Positions 45,060 to 56,413 of a DNA stretch of 64,000 nt are shown here, in pieces (the stretch's first letter is position 1; each line of letters starts with the position of its first letter). The stretch spans positions 744,001 through 808,000 of the forward strand of contig JBBELK010000822.1 of assembly GCA_037783545.1 (NCBI GenBank), read 5' to 3'. Source of the DNA: Henricia sp. BOLD:AAB3569. Its lineage: Eukaryota; Echinodermata; Asteroidea; Spinulosida; Echinasteridae. Made by a program: the position numbers and the translations under genes. The notes beneath the pieces were generated by a model. It made no database searches. It was given only the letters and a program-made list of their open reading frames with translations, and was not told where the DNA came from.

Positions 45060-45755
45060 TTAAAGGGACACACCGGCTTACTGTTTACATAATGTAGCGA
45101 TCTAGCATCCTTGACAATAATTTTTCAATGGTCGTTGTGGAAATTTATTTCTTCAAAATGTCACGTAATTACCTAGAAATGTTAAAATTAACAAAAGAGA
45201 CAAATGTTGGGCTATACACTTTACCAGCCGTCGCGATGTATTATGTATCATGTGTTTGTAAATACAGGTGGCGTTCGATATGGGTCGACACGTGTTTAAC
45301 CTCGTTTCCTTGTTTTCCCTGACTCATCACACCTTGCATGATCCCTCAGGTCAGCGCTGACTCGAGGAAGCAACTCAAACGCAACATTTTGGTGTCTTTA
45401 GCGCCCTCAATAGTTAGCTGTTTTTTTCTTAGTATATTATTTATCGCCGCGAAAATCTGAGAGATTCTCTCGTCCGTATCCTTTGTGTACAAATTGGAAA
45501 ATACGGTATGTACATAGTGTTCGTAGGACATTTTTTTCCAACAAGAAGAGGTGGTTTTGGGGCAAAATTAATTTACGTCTCGTGAGACGAAAAATAATTG
45601 TTTTGCTCATTTCTCAAAGACTATATAGCGTATACAAAACCATTTCAGGGGAAGTTTTCTACCGTCATCATGTTTATATTGTGTAAGTTATGTCTAAATC
45701 TGTGAAAATTTCTGATTCTTCGAGATACCAATCATGTATTCTACATTACCTTTAA
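45060..45755 (-). mobile_element. TTAA-type MITE, family P1 (copy 5)
   Basis: TTAAAGGGACACACCGGC at 45060; downstream it follows the reverse complement of 22072-22843 (ATGGTCGTTGTGG, TACACTTTACCAGCCGTCGC, CACACCTTGCATGATCCCTC, TTCGTAGGACAT). The right edge CCTTTAA at 45749-45755 would close it, but the last 190 bp are not P1-like, so that boundary is weak. Confidence 0.7.
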
Positions 45756-46538
45756 GTATGTGGTGTTGGTTGTCAATAATGAACAATTGATTCATCTCAT
45801 TGAATCTGAATTTTGAGGAGACCTTTTTGACATTTCAAGCTCTGAGTCCCACTTTAAGACTCATGGGGGGATGCAGGGATCTGCTGTGTGCATATTGTAG
45901 CCCTCGAGCAGTGCTCATGCATTTGGGATTGGCTCCATGTAGGACGTCTTGCTGTAATGCAGTAGTGCACGATTTATAAACCTTATTCAACTATGCAATA
46001 CAAGCATGGACGACAAAACATACACTAGTGGCATTCAAGAAACTTACACCGTGTAACACCAACTTGCACTAGGGCGTTCTTTTTGCCATCACGTGATACG
46101 TACACGTCTGCCCCGGTGGCAGCCACCACTGCCTGAGCTCGCGGCAGGGTCTCTGCTGGTGTAAGGCTCGGTGTAATGACGTCACCTACATGTACATGTA
46201 GTAACCGTGTGGAAGTTGCAAGTACCGTAGTAAAACATGACGGAGTAGTGTAACATGCTGATAATGGCGGCTCAGGCCATTATCACTCGTCCAGGCCCCT
46301 ACATGTAGCCTGTTTTAAACGTATGTTTAAGACTGGCCAAACCCATTTTTATTTCCTTAGTAAAACTTAGCAATTAACATTAATTGTGCACATGTATACA
46401 TGTACATGTACAACAACAAAGAATATTCAGTGAAGTTCAACATTCCCTTCGATCATACACGTACAGTGTGTACATTATGTGGATATTTTGAAATATGTTT
46501 CTTTGTTTGTCCAAATGCCGGTAACCAAGGGAAACTTG

Positions 46539-46540
<2 letters not shown>
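45756..46540. other. Intron 3 segment; one repeat fragment
   Basis: 46308-46358 carries TTAAGACTGGCCAAACC, a fragment of the family with members at 3485 and 36955. Otherwise nothing recognised. Confidence 0.4.
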
Positions 46541-46569
<29 letters not shown>

Positions 46570-46773
46570 TTTGTTTATTTATTTATTTATTTATTTACCA
46601 CATCCAACAGCGGAGGGACCGCCAATTACAGGAATGGAAGCAAGTGTGGTTGAGTGCCTTGCTCAAGGGCACAGGTGCCACAACCCGTCACGGCCAGGAA
46701 TCGAACCTACATTCTAGTACTAGCACAGGAACTTAAGTTCAACGCACTAGACCGCTCGGCCATAACACCCCAC
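46541..46773 (-). mobile_element. tRNA-Leu-like SINE (family S2), copy 1
   Basis: Minus strand: GGGGTGTTATGGCCGAGCGG (A box), GGTTCGATTCC (B box), then TGCCCTTGAGCAAGGCACTC and AACCACACTTGCTTCC, ending in a long (AAAT) run, 46541-46598 on plus. The central CCTTGAGCAAGGCACT block resembles the conserved core of metazoan SINEs. Nearly identical to the copy at 50627-50815. Confidence 0.88.
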
Positions 46774-46789
46774 AAAATTTTAGACGTCC

Positions 46790-47000
46790 CGGTTACGACA
46801 TACTGTACATGTATATTGAAAATTTGTTAAAAAGGATTTTTAGAAAGGCATGTTGTCAAACTATTTGTAACCATTTTTGGGCCCAAGTTATCTCTTCAAA
46901 ACAACTGAAACTGATTTCTTTTATTTTGAGACCAGACAAAGGTATTTCCTCGAAAATATGGTCTGTGTTGCCAAAATGCCCCCTTTACTGTGGAAAGACA
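46790..47000. repeat. Dispersed repeat 'GGTCTGTGTTGCC', partial
   Basis: Matches the right arm of 59213-59690 (GGCATGTTGTCAAACTATTT, AGTTATCTCTTC, TTTTGAGACCAGACAAAGGT) and adds the end ATATGGTCTGTGTTGCC ... TGTGGAAAGAC. Confidence 0.75.
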
Positions 47001-48654
47001 TGTACATGTACAATGTATACATGCTTGCCAATCTTAATTTTACAGATCCCATGTCCTTCAATAATCAGACAGTGATGCACAAACAATACACGTAGTGTTT
47101 TCACTGGATATCTGAAGATAAATGACCTTGTAGATGTAAATTAAGAATTAATGAATTCACTTAGAATGTACCCAAATTAATTTGTTTGTTCGAGTGAAAA
47201 ACAATTTAACGTGGAATATCTTGTTTTGATCGCTTGTTTTGATCGCGTGCTGTGCTGCATATTAAAGGGCTGTGTCACGCTTTGAAGTACCGGGTATGTC
47301 CACATTTGTTTTCTACGTATGCATGCATGTACATTATGCAGCGTATTGTTTATACAGCAAAACTTGCTCTTCCGGCCACCTCTATAAAACGGCCACTTGC
47401 CTAAACCGGCCAAGACTGTTCGGTCCCGAACGACTGCTGTGTAAAATAACCATTGACGCACCTTGATAAAACGGCCCCTCTATAACGCGGCCAACGGCCA
47501 AGGTTTTTGTGTGCACAGTGTATGGCAAATACATCCGTGGTAATGTGGCCACTGTAAAAATGAAGGGCGCACTCTGTTGTTTTCTTTTGATTAGGCATAT
47601 GTCTAGTTCCCATTTTCCATGCATTAAAGCATTGCATAAAATAGTATTGGGCTCAGACTAAGAAACCATGTGTTCTATTTTTATCACGATCGGTAAATGT
47701 TGTTTCCTCTTTCTTCGATCGATTTTGTTGGAGCAATTATTGAACATAATATTGCATTGTGCAGTTGATGTCATGAAAAGATCATGTCAAGATTTATTCT
47801 TAGAGACGAAAATTTATGTCATAAAGCCAATTGTAGCCAGAAGTGGTATGAAAAACATCGCAATGGAATCGGGCGTCGCATCGGGAAATATTTCACAGCT
47901 CCAAAGTTCTTAACTTCGGATGTGATTTACATAGTTCTGCATGGGAAATAAATGCATATCACCCAGGTAAGAATTAGAAAGTTGACCATTACTATTTTCC
48001 ACGAGACTGTTGCAATTTCTAAACTGTTTGGAGAGAGAAAAAGAAAAAAAAACATTTTTCAGCTTAATTGTCATGAGGCAAAGGTCAACTTCCCAATTCT
48101 TTCTGAAAAATCCGGTTACATGTACATTATGTAAGAATGCTACTTTGATGATAAAAATATATATTTAAGATGAACAAGTTCACAATTTTATTAGTCTTGG
48201 GAAAACTTACTTGTCCTGTAAGTTGTGCATGGGGTCTCAAGCACTAGTGTGGCTAGGTGAGGTATTCTTTCGGAATTATACCCGGTACTCCTGCCAATAC
48301 GTACCTGCGTCTCTTGTTAATCCATGTATACAATGTCTTTGAATGAGCGAGTATTTATGAATTTCAAAGATTATTCTCTTGAACTTTTAGAGAAGGAAAA
48401 ATATTTGTCCAGGTACATTGTACACTTGAATTTAGCTAAATTGCAGAACTTTTCTTGATGTCCATGGTATATACATTGCACATATGCACATACATGTACA
48501 TTCATGTACATGTGTGTGTACACCTGCATATAAAGGCCACTATAGTGGCCACTTTTGCTTGGTCCCTTGGGTGGCCACTATGCACAAGTTTCTCTGTAGT
48601 GTAAAACAGTATGAAAATCAATTACATACATACAGATGCCATTAGGCTTTATCA
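47001..48654. other. Intron 3 segment; GGCCAC modules
   Basis: 47262-47290 (TTAAAGGGCTGTGTCACGCT) resembles the left end of the P3 MITE at 58453. 47365-47560 and 48533-48590 hold repeated GGCCAC.TATA modules like those at 298-412. No exon seen. Confidence 0.45.
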
Positions 48655-48765
48655 GGTAAAACATGAAAAATTGGAATGGGCCTTATTGGGATTCGAACCT
48701 GAGACCTCTGATTTACCAGGTACATGTAGATGCTCTACCAGCTGAGCTATGGGTGAGGGCGGACA
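48655..48765 (-). mobile_element. tRNA-like element, probably SINE
   Basis: Minus strand CCATAGCTCAGCTGGTAGAG (A box) and CAGGTTCGAATCCC (B box) are well kept. The anticodon arm holds an extra ACATGT and the acceptor stem does not close, so it is not a working tRNA gene. Confidence 0.6.
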
Positions 48766-49368
48766 TCTGGGAGCTCTGAGTAGTGTAGTGCATCATCTTG
48801 TTCCCAGTGTCATTCACTTAAAAGTGAATAGGCCACTAGCTTAGAGTGCAGACTCGGTTGCTATATGCATGCAATTCGCACGCCTGGTAAAAAACAATGG
48901 ATCTTTTCACTGGCTGACGTTACTCCGCTCTCGCCCATAAAGCACAGTGGTATACTCCATCAGGTTTTCCTTACAAACCCAAATTTTCTTCGGTGTTGCA
49001 TGGATGCGCAACTGATCGAAGTAAGGAGTGGAATATGATAAATTGTAATGACCTTTTGACTTTACTTTGACCTTGACCCTGACCTTGACACCTTTGTGAC
49101 TGAAAATTCATTTTGAGTAAAGAATTGCATTTTATGGAGTTGCAAATTATACATTTATTTTGTGGAAAATTTGTTGTTTTATTTGGAAAGTTAGGTTTAA
49201 ATGGACTTCATTTTTGTATTCTTTAATACCGGTATATTAATATTAATACCCACCTATATTATTTCTCTGTTTATTTGGAAGACACACAGGTTCATATGGA
49301 ATGTCATTTTTTAAATGCAGTAATTTAACTTTTAAATTGTTTGTTTGTTCGACTCTTTTCTCCACTAG
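48766..49368. other. Intron 3 end
   Basis: No repeat recognised. Ends in CGACTCTTTTCTCCACTAG, the acceptor of the next exon. Confidence 0.45.
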
Positions 49369-49499
49369 CTACTGGAGCTGTTTGACAGTGAAGACCCCAG
49401 GGAGAGAGACTTCTTAAAGACAGTGCTTCACCGCATTTACGGCAAGTTCCTTGGCCTACGCGCCTTCATACGCAAACAGATCAACCACATCTTCCTCAG
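49369..49499 (+). CDS. B56 exon with LxxIxE-pocket residues
   Basis: 43 full codons plus AG of a split arginine: [43 protein letters not shown]. In human B56 gamma the pocket that binds LxxIxE motifs of partners (BubR1, RepoMan and others) is lined by His187, Arg188, Tyr190 and Arg197. These correspond to H, R, Y and R of [11 protein letters not shown] here, all conserved. Acceptor TCTCCACTAG, donor CTCAG|GTTAGT, phase 2. Confidence 0.97.
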
Positions 49500-49892
49500 G
49501 TTAGTTTTAAGCTTGTATGTCATTTGTGATATTTTTTCTCATTACCATTCTGAAATTTCGCGCTCCCAATCCACATATTTCCAAGGATATCGTCTCAAAA
49601 AAAAAAATGTTAACATGGTTAACATATCAAATAGTTGCCATCTTGTAGGTGTAACTTTTGACATTTAAATTGGTCAACAATGTTAGCACAAAATTATGCA
49701 ACTATGCATTTCCCCAAGAAACTAAGAAACTGCCCTACAAGATGGCAGCTATTCGATACGAGCCTATACACAGGTTGGTTTTTATCATCCACATATTCAT
49801 TTCAATCACAAACAAAAATAACTGTAATCTATCTTTTATTAATTGTCCATCTGCGCATCATAATCTGACAAATTATTTATATCATATGTTAC

Positions 49893-50170
49893 CCACTCTG
49901 GAAAAAGGTAGTATAAGTCGCGCAGGCTAGGTCGAGTTTTCGCGACCATAAGTAGAAATCTGTGGCGGATCCACGCTCATTAAAACACATGTACCAAAAC
50001 ACAATGGAAATTCCAAGCAGAGCACGGACATTCCAGGCGGTATCTGGACACTGTCAGGAATTTCTATTGTGTTTTTGTATTTTAATGAGCGTGGATCTGC
50101 CACAGATTTCTACTTATGGTCGCGAAAACTCGACCTAGGCTGCACGACTTATACTACCCTTTTCCAGAGC
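49893..50170. mobile_element. Palindrome with nested MITE in intron 4
   Basis: Outer arms CTCTGGAAAAAGGTAGTATA / CTTATACTACCCTTTTCCAG and GGTCGAGTTTTCGCGACCAT / ATGGTCGCGAAAACTCGACC flank the GTGGCGGATCC MITE (49961-50107). Together they make one ~275-bp near-perfect palindrome filling a third of this 807-bp intron. Confidence 0.85.
49961..50107. mobile_element. Hairpin MITE 'GTGGCGGATCC', copy 2
   Basis: CTGTGGCGGATCCACGCTCA at the left, TGAGCGTGGATCTGCCACAG at the right, with ATTAAAACAC/GTGTTTTTGTATTTTAAT inside. Relative of 21951-22047. Confidence 0.85.
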
Positions 50171-50306
50171 AGGTCACATGTAGTTTATGGTTTATCCTTA
50201 ACTACCGTACCCCCTTCCCCGCCCCCCAAAGAAATTCCATATTACCGTATGTATATTACAATCTATATTTAGCATTTAAATGTTTGTTTCTTCTCAATTT
50301 ATACAG

Positions 50307-50366
50307 GTTTATTTATGAAACGGAGCACTTTAATGGAGTAGGTGAATTACTAGAAATCCTTGGCAG
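50307..50366 (+). CDS. B56 exon: HEAT linker
   Basis: 60 bp: completes the split arginine with G, then FIYETEHFNGVGELLEILG and AG of a split serine. Human A/E proteins have FIYETEHFNGVAELLEILG, a single change (A to G). The isoleucine of LLEILG corresponds to Ile227 of the B56 gamma pocket. Acceptor TTATACAG, donor GGCAG|GTGAGT, phase 2. Confidence 0.96.
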
Positions 50367-50531
50367 GTGAGTCTCATAATATCATCACATGTAGCTGCCG
50401 TCTATCTACATACGTACATGTAAATGCCCCAGACGTGTCTAATGGGAAACATTTGTGTGGCTGAGCATGGCTGTGGCACAAACCATGAGGTTGCACGCAT
50501 TTTCAATTACTGTGTGTAATACATACATGTT

Positions 50532-50961
50532 CAGGGTCCAATTTCATGGAACCTGTTAGCACAAAAATTTGTTTAGCACAGAATTTCTTTGCTCTGTAAA
50601 ATGAGTTACCAGCCAAAATTGTATTTATTTATTCACCATATCCAACAGCGGAGAACCGCCAATTACAGGAATGGGAGCAAGTGTGGTTGAGTGCCTTGCT
50701 CAAGGGCACAGGTGCCACAACCCGTCGCGGCCCGGATTCGAACCTACATTCTAGTACTAACACAGGAACTTAAGTTCGACGCACTAGACCGCTCGGCCAT
50801 AACACCCCGTATGTCAAATTGTATTTTTAGGAACAGGAGCAAAATATCAGTAAATTACACATCACATACGATTTTGGCTGGCAACCCAGATTTGTAAAAT
50901 AAAGCAAAGAAATTCTGTGCTAAACAATTTTTTTGTGCGGGTTCCATGAAATTGGGCCCTG
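50532..50961. mobile_element. hAT-like element 'CAGGGTCCAATTTCATGG' with nested SINE
   Basis: CAGGGTCCAATTTCATGGAA at the left, TTCCATGAAATTGGGCCCTG at the right. Internal AGCACAAAAATTTG/CAATTTTTTTGTGC and GCCAAAATTGTA/ACGATTTTGGCTGGC pair. It is split by the S2 SINE at 50627-50815. Family also at 35995-36205. Confidence 0.82.
50627..50815 (-). mobile_element. tRNA-Leu-like SINE (family S2), copy 2
   Basis: Inserted in the hAT-like element, with AAATTGTATTT on both sides (50616-50626 and 50816-50826) as target duplication. Minus strand carries GGCCGAGCGGTCTAGTGCG (A box) and GGTTCGAATCC (B box), ending in (AAAT). Confidence 0.92.
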
Positions 50962-51029
50962 GTGCTTAGAATTTACAATGAATTTTATGGAATTTGTCTT
51001 GTTTGGGCTATTCCAGAAAATCAGATTTA

Positions 51030-51120
51030 CATTTCAGAGACTTTGAGGGCTTGTAATGCTTCACGTATTCAAGTTGTTTGATTTTAAACATGTATTCTTC
51101 AAGCATCCTTGATGGACGTG
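51030..51120 (+). repeat. Repeat shared with 55425-55515 (inverted)
   Basis: CAGAGACTTTGAGGGCTTGT, ACGTATTCAAGTTGTTTGAT and TTCAAGCATCCTTGATGG recur on the opposite strand at 55425-55515. Confidence 0.75.
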
Positions 51121-51283
51121 TAATTCCTGAAGAACTGATTGTAATGCCATTATTAATGCATTCTCATGCATTGATAATTTCATAAGTGCGACATTAATTC
51201 CCATTCTGCTATGCACACTATTTTTGCTTGCGTTGGGGGAACAGATGTTAACTAGGGTTTGTTTTACCGATGTACATGTACAT

Positions 51284-52393
51284 CAGGGGTCGAAATTAGC
51301 ACTGGTCCTGTGGTCCGAGACCAGTAAAAAATCAGAAGGACCACTAGATCTGTCAAAAATGCTGGTCCGATGGACCAGTGAAAACATTTCCTGACTCATG
51401 GAAACATTCTACGATGCCTAATCCACAGTAAACATTTCTTACTCGATGCGAACAATTCCTGGTTACCACAAACAATAGACTATGTAAGTCTCGCGGCAAA
51501 GGTCAAATCTGAGCTTCCGGGCACAACACGACTAAAACGCCTATTCCTATAACACTGGTGAGATTATTTTTTTTGTATATAAATGTTTCTGTCTAATCTT
51601 AAGTCTACAACCGACCCGAAAGTGATTCGGGTAACTAAAATGGTTTTTTACAATATATAATACATGCATAATTATCTCTAAAAAAGATAAAAATTTAGTA
51701 AAATTTCGTGACCTTAATAAATTTCTCTGCTAGCATATTCTTCATCCAATTTGGAATGGATGACCCAAGTGTGGATTCATGTGAAAATGAATGCTTCGAA
51801 CTTGGGCACTCTAAAAAAAAGTCTGCAAGCTCTACTTTTGGTAGATGGCGTTTCGCCTATCGCTAGCGAGGTCTGTATGTACACTGTAGGCCTACGTACG
51901 TCGGCTGCTGTGCGTGTTGCATATCTTTTGCTGCATGTAGTTTACGATCTTCAAAGATTGACTTGTCAGCTCAGAAAAGATCGTGAATTTTTACATTTCG
52001 ATTGCTTATTTTTGATTATATACCCCACTTCATCAATTGGAATGCAAGATTTTATTTAGAGATACGCGTTTTGGGCTGTCTGAGTTTACAAAAACCTGCG
52101 TAAACAAAATAATCCAATAATTTCGCTCGTGACGTGCGTTGAAGAGATAGGGTCTTGTGCCCGGAAATAACAGTGGTCTTGTACGTTCGCGAGGTCAACT
52201 TACATAGTCTACATTGTATTCCTGATCGCTTTAGATATTTTCAGATAAGTTTTTAATTATATCCCGATCTCTCCAGACATACCCCAGTGTTCGATTAAAA
52301 AGCAATCCCATCCATTCTGCACTCAATGACCTTAAACCAGAAAGTGTTTGCATCTCGGTGCCATTTTGAAATTCAGGTTAATTTCGACCCCTG
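51284..52393. mobile_element. hAT-like element 'CAGGGGTCGAAATTA', copy 2
   Basis: Ends CAGGGGTCGAAATTA and TAATTTCGACCCCTG, identical to those of 34803-35624. Left subterminal region has GGTCC/GGACC repeats (CTGGTCCGATGGACCAGTG). 1110 bp, longer than copy 1, with a different middle. No convincing transposase frame. Confidence 0.85.
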
Positions 52394-52649
52394 TACATGT
52401 ACCTTAATAGAATACAAAAGTAAAAACGCCACCCTTTTGTGTGTTGCCAAGGTTACTGGGTCTAAAACCAGTGAACTGTTTGCCTGTGCTTTAACAATGG
52501 ATGTTTTAGATTACCAGTGAATGTTTAGATTCAGTTACCCTGGCAATTGACGTCACAATTGACATCACACTTGACATCATTCTCCGGATGCAAGCCAAAT
52601 CGCCTTATCTCATCAGTTGCGGTTCCCGCTGCTAGATGATTTGAACCGG

Positions 52650-53340
52650 CAATTCAACACTGTCCAACTTGATGGTCGAGTGGTTAAGACGTGGGTCATT
52701 CCATGAAAACGGAACACAGTGTCCCCCTTACGTCGTGACACTTCTGGAGTTGATTTTGTATAATTACCGGACTTCAGAGAACGATTACCCTCAGCATATA
52801 AAGAATATATGACCTCATGAATCGAACACCACCTTTATCTGTTGATACTACCCAAAACATAACGAGAACGATTCAATAAACTAGTGTGATCTTCTAAGTG
52901 CAAGTGTGACATTTTGAAACTTTCGCTCAAAATGTGACAAATTTCGGTCATAATGTAATTTGAATCGCTAAAGTCCAGGTTCTACAGCCAGGTAAAATCA
53001 GCAAAGTTTACCTTTTCCAGAAAGAAACTTGTCAAAAAGACTTGAAATGTATCCCAAGAGTTGAAAAATGCCTTGGAGTCCCCCTTACGTCGTGAAACAA
53101 TTTTCTTGAATATTTTCAAGACTATGATACCAAGACATGTTTAACCGTTTGTAAATTATTTTAAATATTCTACATTATTTAAAAATTGCACAAAAATTTC
53201 TTTAAACAATTTTGTTAACTTGAAAAGGCCATTTTTACAAATACATAAAAATTTCACACATCTTCACAAAGACCCACATCTGCCTAGTATGCAGGTCATG
53301 GGTTCGAGTCCCACCTGAGTGAGCTATAAAGTTTTTCTCA
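52650..53340 (+). mobile_element. tRNA-like SINE (family S3) split by insertion
   Basis: CTTGATGGTCGAGTGGTTAA (to 52691) and ATCTGCCTAGTATGCAGGTC ... GGTTCGAGTCCCACCTGAG (from about 53275) together match the intact head at 53500-53575. Between them is an insert that begins GTGGGTCATTCCATG and ends GACCCAC, a relative of 42330-42600. Confidence 0.75.
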
Positions 53341-53449
53341 GTGTCTCGGTGTATACTATACAATGCTAACCAGGTTATGTCGCGTAGGGCAAAACAAACC
53401 CTGATTGATATTCATTCTTCTTGACTCAAACCTAATCTCATTCTGTCGT

Positions 53450-53575
53450 CAGTTGCAGTTTCCGCTACTATTATTATTTGAACCAGCCATTGAACACCAG
53501 CCAGCTCAGTGGTTGAGTGGTTAAAACATCTAGCTAGAATACAGGAGGTCGTGGGTTTGAGTCCCACCTGAGCAC
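53450..53575 (+). mobile_element. SINE S3 head
   Basis: AGCTCAGTGGTTGAGTGGTT (A box region), CATCTAGCTAGAATACAGGA and GGGTTTGAGTCCCACC (B box), with the same upstream block (CAGTTGCAGTTTCCGCT) as the 52610 copy. Its downstream part is cut by the hAT MITE at 53576. Confidence 0.75.
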
Positions 53576-53782
53576 CAGGGTTGTAGTCGAGTCAATCACA
53601 AGTTCCTGGGTCTTAATTCAAGTCACAAGCTATTCAAATGAACCCCAACAAAGCCATTCTTTTGTGCGTGTTCATCCTTTGCTTCTTGTTACTTGACTTC
53701 TGACGGACTTGTGCGGGACTTGGTACGGACTTTATTTTATTTTATCGGCTCTGGACTTGTGATAGACTCAACTACAACCCTG
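53576..53782. mobile_element. hAT MITE 'CAGGGTTGTAGTCGAGTC'
   Basis: Flanked by an exact 8-bp duplication CTGAGCAC (53568-53575 and 53783-53790). Ends CAGGGTTGTAGTCGAGTC and GACTCAACTACAACCCTG. 207 bp. Inserted in the B-box side of an S3 SINE. The window's first 224 bases are probably part of a relative. Confidence 0.95.
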
Positions 53783-53797
53783 CTGAGCACATTATCA

Positions 53798-54258
53798 CCG
53801 TGTTTACACTCGAACCAGCAAAGGTGGATACAGACCCAGCAATTGCGACCACAAAACTGAACATTTGCCGCGTTTACACTACACCTTGATCCGGCTTCAA
53901 CTTGCCTTCAGAACCCGCCAAAGTCACTGCTAATTGTAACTACAGCGCATGCGTGAGTTGTTAGGTGTTGCGGAACTGGTGCCAGATTGGTCAATTAAAT
54001 CTACCACACGGCGGGCACCGCCCTAAGGACACTCAAATTGCCGAATTTGTATTCACGACAAGTGACCTTTTTTCAATTGCGGGGTTCAACCCTACCCGAA
54101 AGGTGACTTGAAAAAGGTGAATCAGACCCGGGTCTGATCCGCCTTTTTCAAGTCACTTAAATTGCGTTTATACTTAGCGCCTAGCCGGCTTCAACTCGCC
54201 TTTTTGGAAATTGCGGAGTTTGATTCAGCAAAGACGAATCAAGTGCAAACGGGCCTTA
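53798..54258. mobile_element. MITE-like element 'CCGTGTTTACACT'
   Basis: CACCGTGTTTACACTCGAAC at the left, CAAGTGCAAACGGGCC at the right, with internal CGCGTTTACACT and TGCGTTTATACTTAGCG repeats. Ends resemble those of 10519-11518. Boundaries are approximate. Confidence 0.6.
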
Positions 54259-56304
54259 TCTAGTTTTCAGGGAAGCAGTGGGTATATGTATACAGTACTA
54301 ATTAATATTACATTAGATAAGGGCAAAATTAACAAACCCTATTTGATTTAATATTCCTAACATGCTCGCTGGTTTATTGCAAGGGGCTAAGTTCACTGAC
54401 TATATAAGTCCGTCTAAGCATAATTTGTCAAGTGTTTTAGGTCAGGTGGCTAATACAATCCACTACTGAGTGGAAACTCTGCTGCTCATGTGCATGTAGT
54501 GTACAGTATCCCACTCATGTATGCATGCATTTCAGGAAAAAAGGAAGAGAAATTAGGAAATAAAAACGACATGCAATCGTGAACAAGTTTTGCTCCCCTC
54601 AACCTGTTCAAATTAAATTGTGTGTTAAAGAAAACTCCCCTGGAGGAATTGACACAGTTCATGCGGAGGGGAGCCAAAACGCAGACTTCGTGCTTGACGT
54701 GATCCAATAACGAACGCTCACTGATCAAAGCATGTGAGTGGCCACAATGCCCGTGTGTTGCCTTAGTGCGTGCATTTTGCGTTGATGCTGGAGGGGTAAG
54801 GGACAAATCAATGCGGAATAACTCGGCTTGCCACAAGACTAGGGTCAATTGAACATGCTGACTGTGTACACTGAGGAATTAATTCAACGTCCTTCTGGCC
54901 TTTTCTTCAATTGAAATGGATTTGCAAACATTAAAGAAGCAATTCTTTTAAAACAGGATGTAATTTGCTTTTTGCATTGCAGAAAGAAGTAGTTTCTCGT
55001 TAAAGCTTGTACTGAATTTCTTTGTGGGGGACACTTTACTTTTGGCTGAAAATCATGTTTGTCGAATGTGAAATAAATAATAATAATACACACTTGTATA
55101 GCGCCATCTATCTAGATAAATTATAGCTATGTAGATTTTTACACAATTTTTCACCCTAGGCGCCCCGGCCCGGTGCACTGTCGTTGTTCTCATTTGCGCG
55201 TGCGCATTACATGTATGTGCTGTGCAGTTGTACCATTGACTTTAATACTATTCCTTCCCAATATCAGCAAAAGGGGGTACATTTTCCTGAGAAAACTAGT
55301 TTATAATGCTATTCCCTAATAAATGTATACATCAAAACGGTCAGAAACTAAGGGATTTTTTCACCTACCCGGTATCATACTTATTGAGAATGGTATTACA
55401 TTCAGTTTTTCAGGAATTACACTTTTATCAAGGATGCTTGAAGAACATGTGTTTGAAATCAAACAACTTGAATACGTGAACCATCACAAGCCCTTATAAA
55501 GTCTCTGAAATGTTTGTCCAAATTTCTGGAATTACCCACATCAACAAACCATGACACAGAACAGCCCCTTTAAGACATGTACCGTAGACATATTGAAAAC
55601 AACTATTTTCTCAGTAATATGTGATCCTCCAGCACAAAACTACATGTAGTCACAGAATTCAATTTCTGAAAAATGAGATTTTGGGCTCTCTGATCCTGAA
55701 AAAGAATCCTAAGCTAAATTTTGATAACAAAAACGTTGGGCAATCCTGTTTGTTTTGCTATGGTGACCATTGTTTTGACACATTTTTTGGATGTTTCCGA
55801 GAGATTTGGTCATGGATTATGCTACACTAAAAGCAAGTTTTGAGTTATTTACTGGGGAATTAAAAAACAACAAACACTGCACTGATAGTGAAATACAGCT
55901 TTTAATGCTAAGATCTGAATCTCCATAATTTTGACCTGGTTGCAATGTATTATTGCCTATTGGGTCTTAATAACCGTTTCTGTAAATTTAACAATTTTTT
56001 GAATCGGTCACAAATTATGTGAATTATTGCGTTCACAAAAGTGGTCGAAAATTTTCAAAATTTGACCTATTCTTAAAAGTTGTTTTATAAAATTAATGAG
56101 CTTGAAAATTCACAAAACAAGGCAATTTTTCACAAAACCTGTGACCTATTCTTAAAAGTGGTAAATCCACAAAAATAGGAGTAACGAGCCGTGCTAGAGG
56201 GTCACATAATAATAAAATCTCATTTTTGTCAACTTGATTCTGTTTTCTGCCGAGCATTAATTAACATTTGTTTGTGTGGTCTTATCGTCTGTCTCCCCCT
56301 GCAG
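54259..56304. other. Intron 5 segment; LINE tail and repeat fragment
   Basis: 55068-55115 reads, on minus, GGCGCTATACAAGTGTG followed by TATTATTATTATTTATT, an L2-type 3' tail without the body. 55425-55515 is the inverted partner of 51030-51120. No exon was recognised before the acceptor TCTCCCCCTGCAG. Confidence 0.5.
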
Positions 56305-56413
56305 TATAATAAATGGTTTTGCTTTGCCACTGAAGAACGAGCACAAGCTATTTCTCATCAAGGTGCTCATCCCTTTACACAAGGTCAAATGCCTGGGTCT
56401 CTATCACGCGCAG
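56305..56413 (+). CDS. B56 exon: pocket isoleucine and HEAT region
   Basis: Completes the split serine, then 36 codons: [36 protein letters not shown]. The first isoleucine, the lysine of PLK and the histidine of NEH correspond to Ile231, Lys240 and His243 of the human B56 gamma LxxIxE pocket. Acceptor CCCCCTGCAG, donor CAG|GTGAGT, phase 0. Confidence 0.96.

Noticed and set aside
48680-48752. tRNA gene on minus
   Set aside because: A and B boxes are good but the anticodon arm has an extra ACATGT and the acceptor ends do not pair.
51751-52059. 102-codon frame inside the hAT-like element, possible transposase piece
   Set aside because: No DDE-type, zinc-finger or dimerisation motif seen; other copy of the element lacks it.
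54486-54848. 120-codon minus-strand frame
   Set aside because: No recognisable domain, no splice or neighbour support, and length is possible by chance in this composition.
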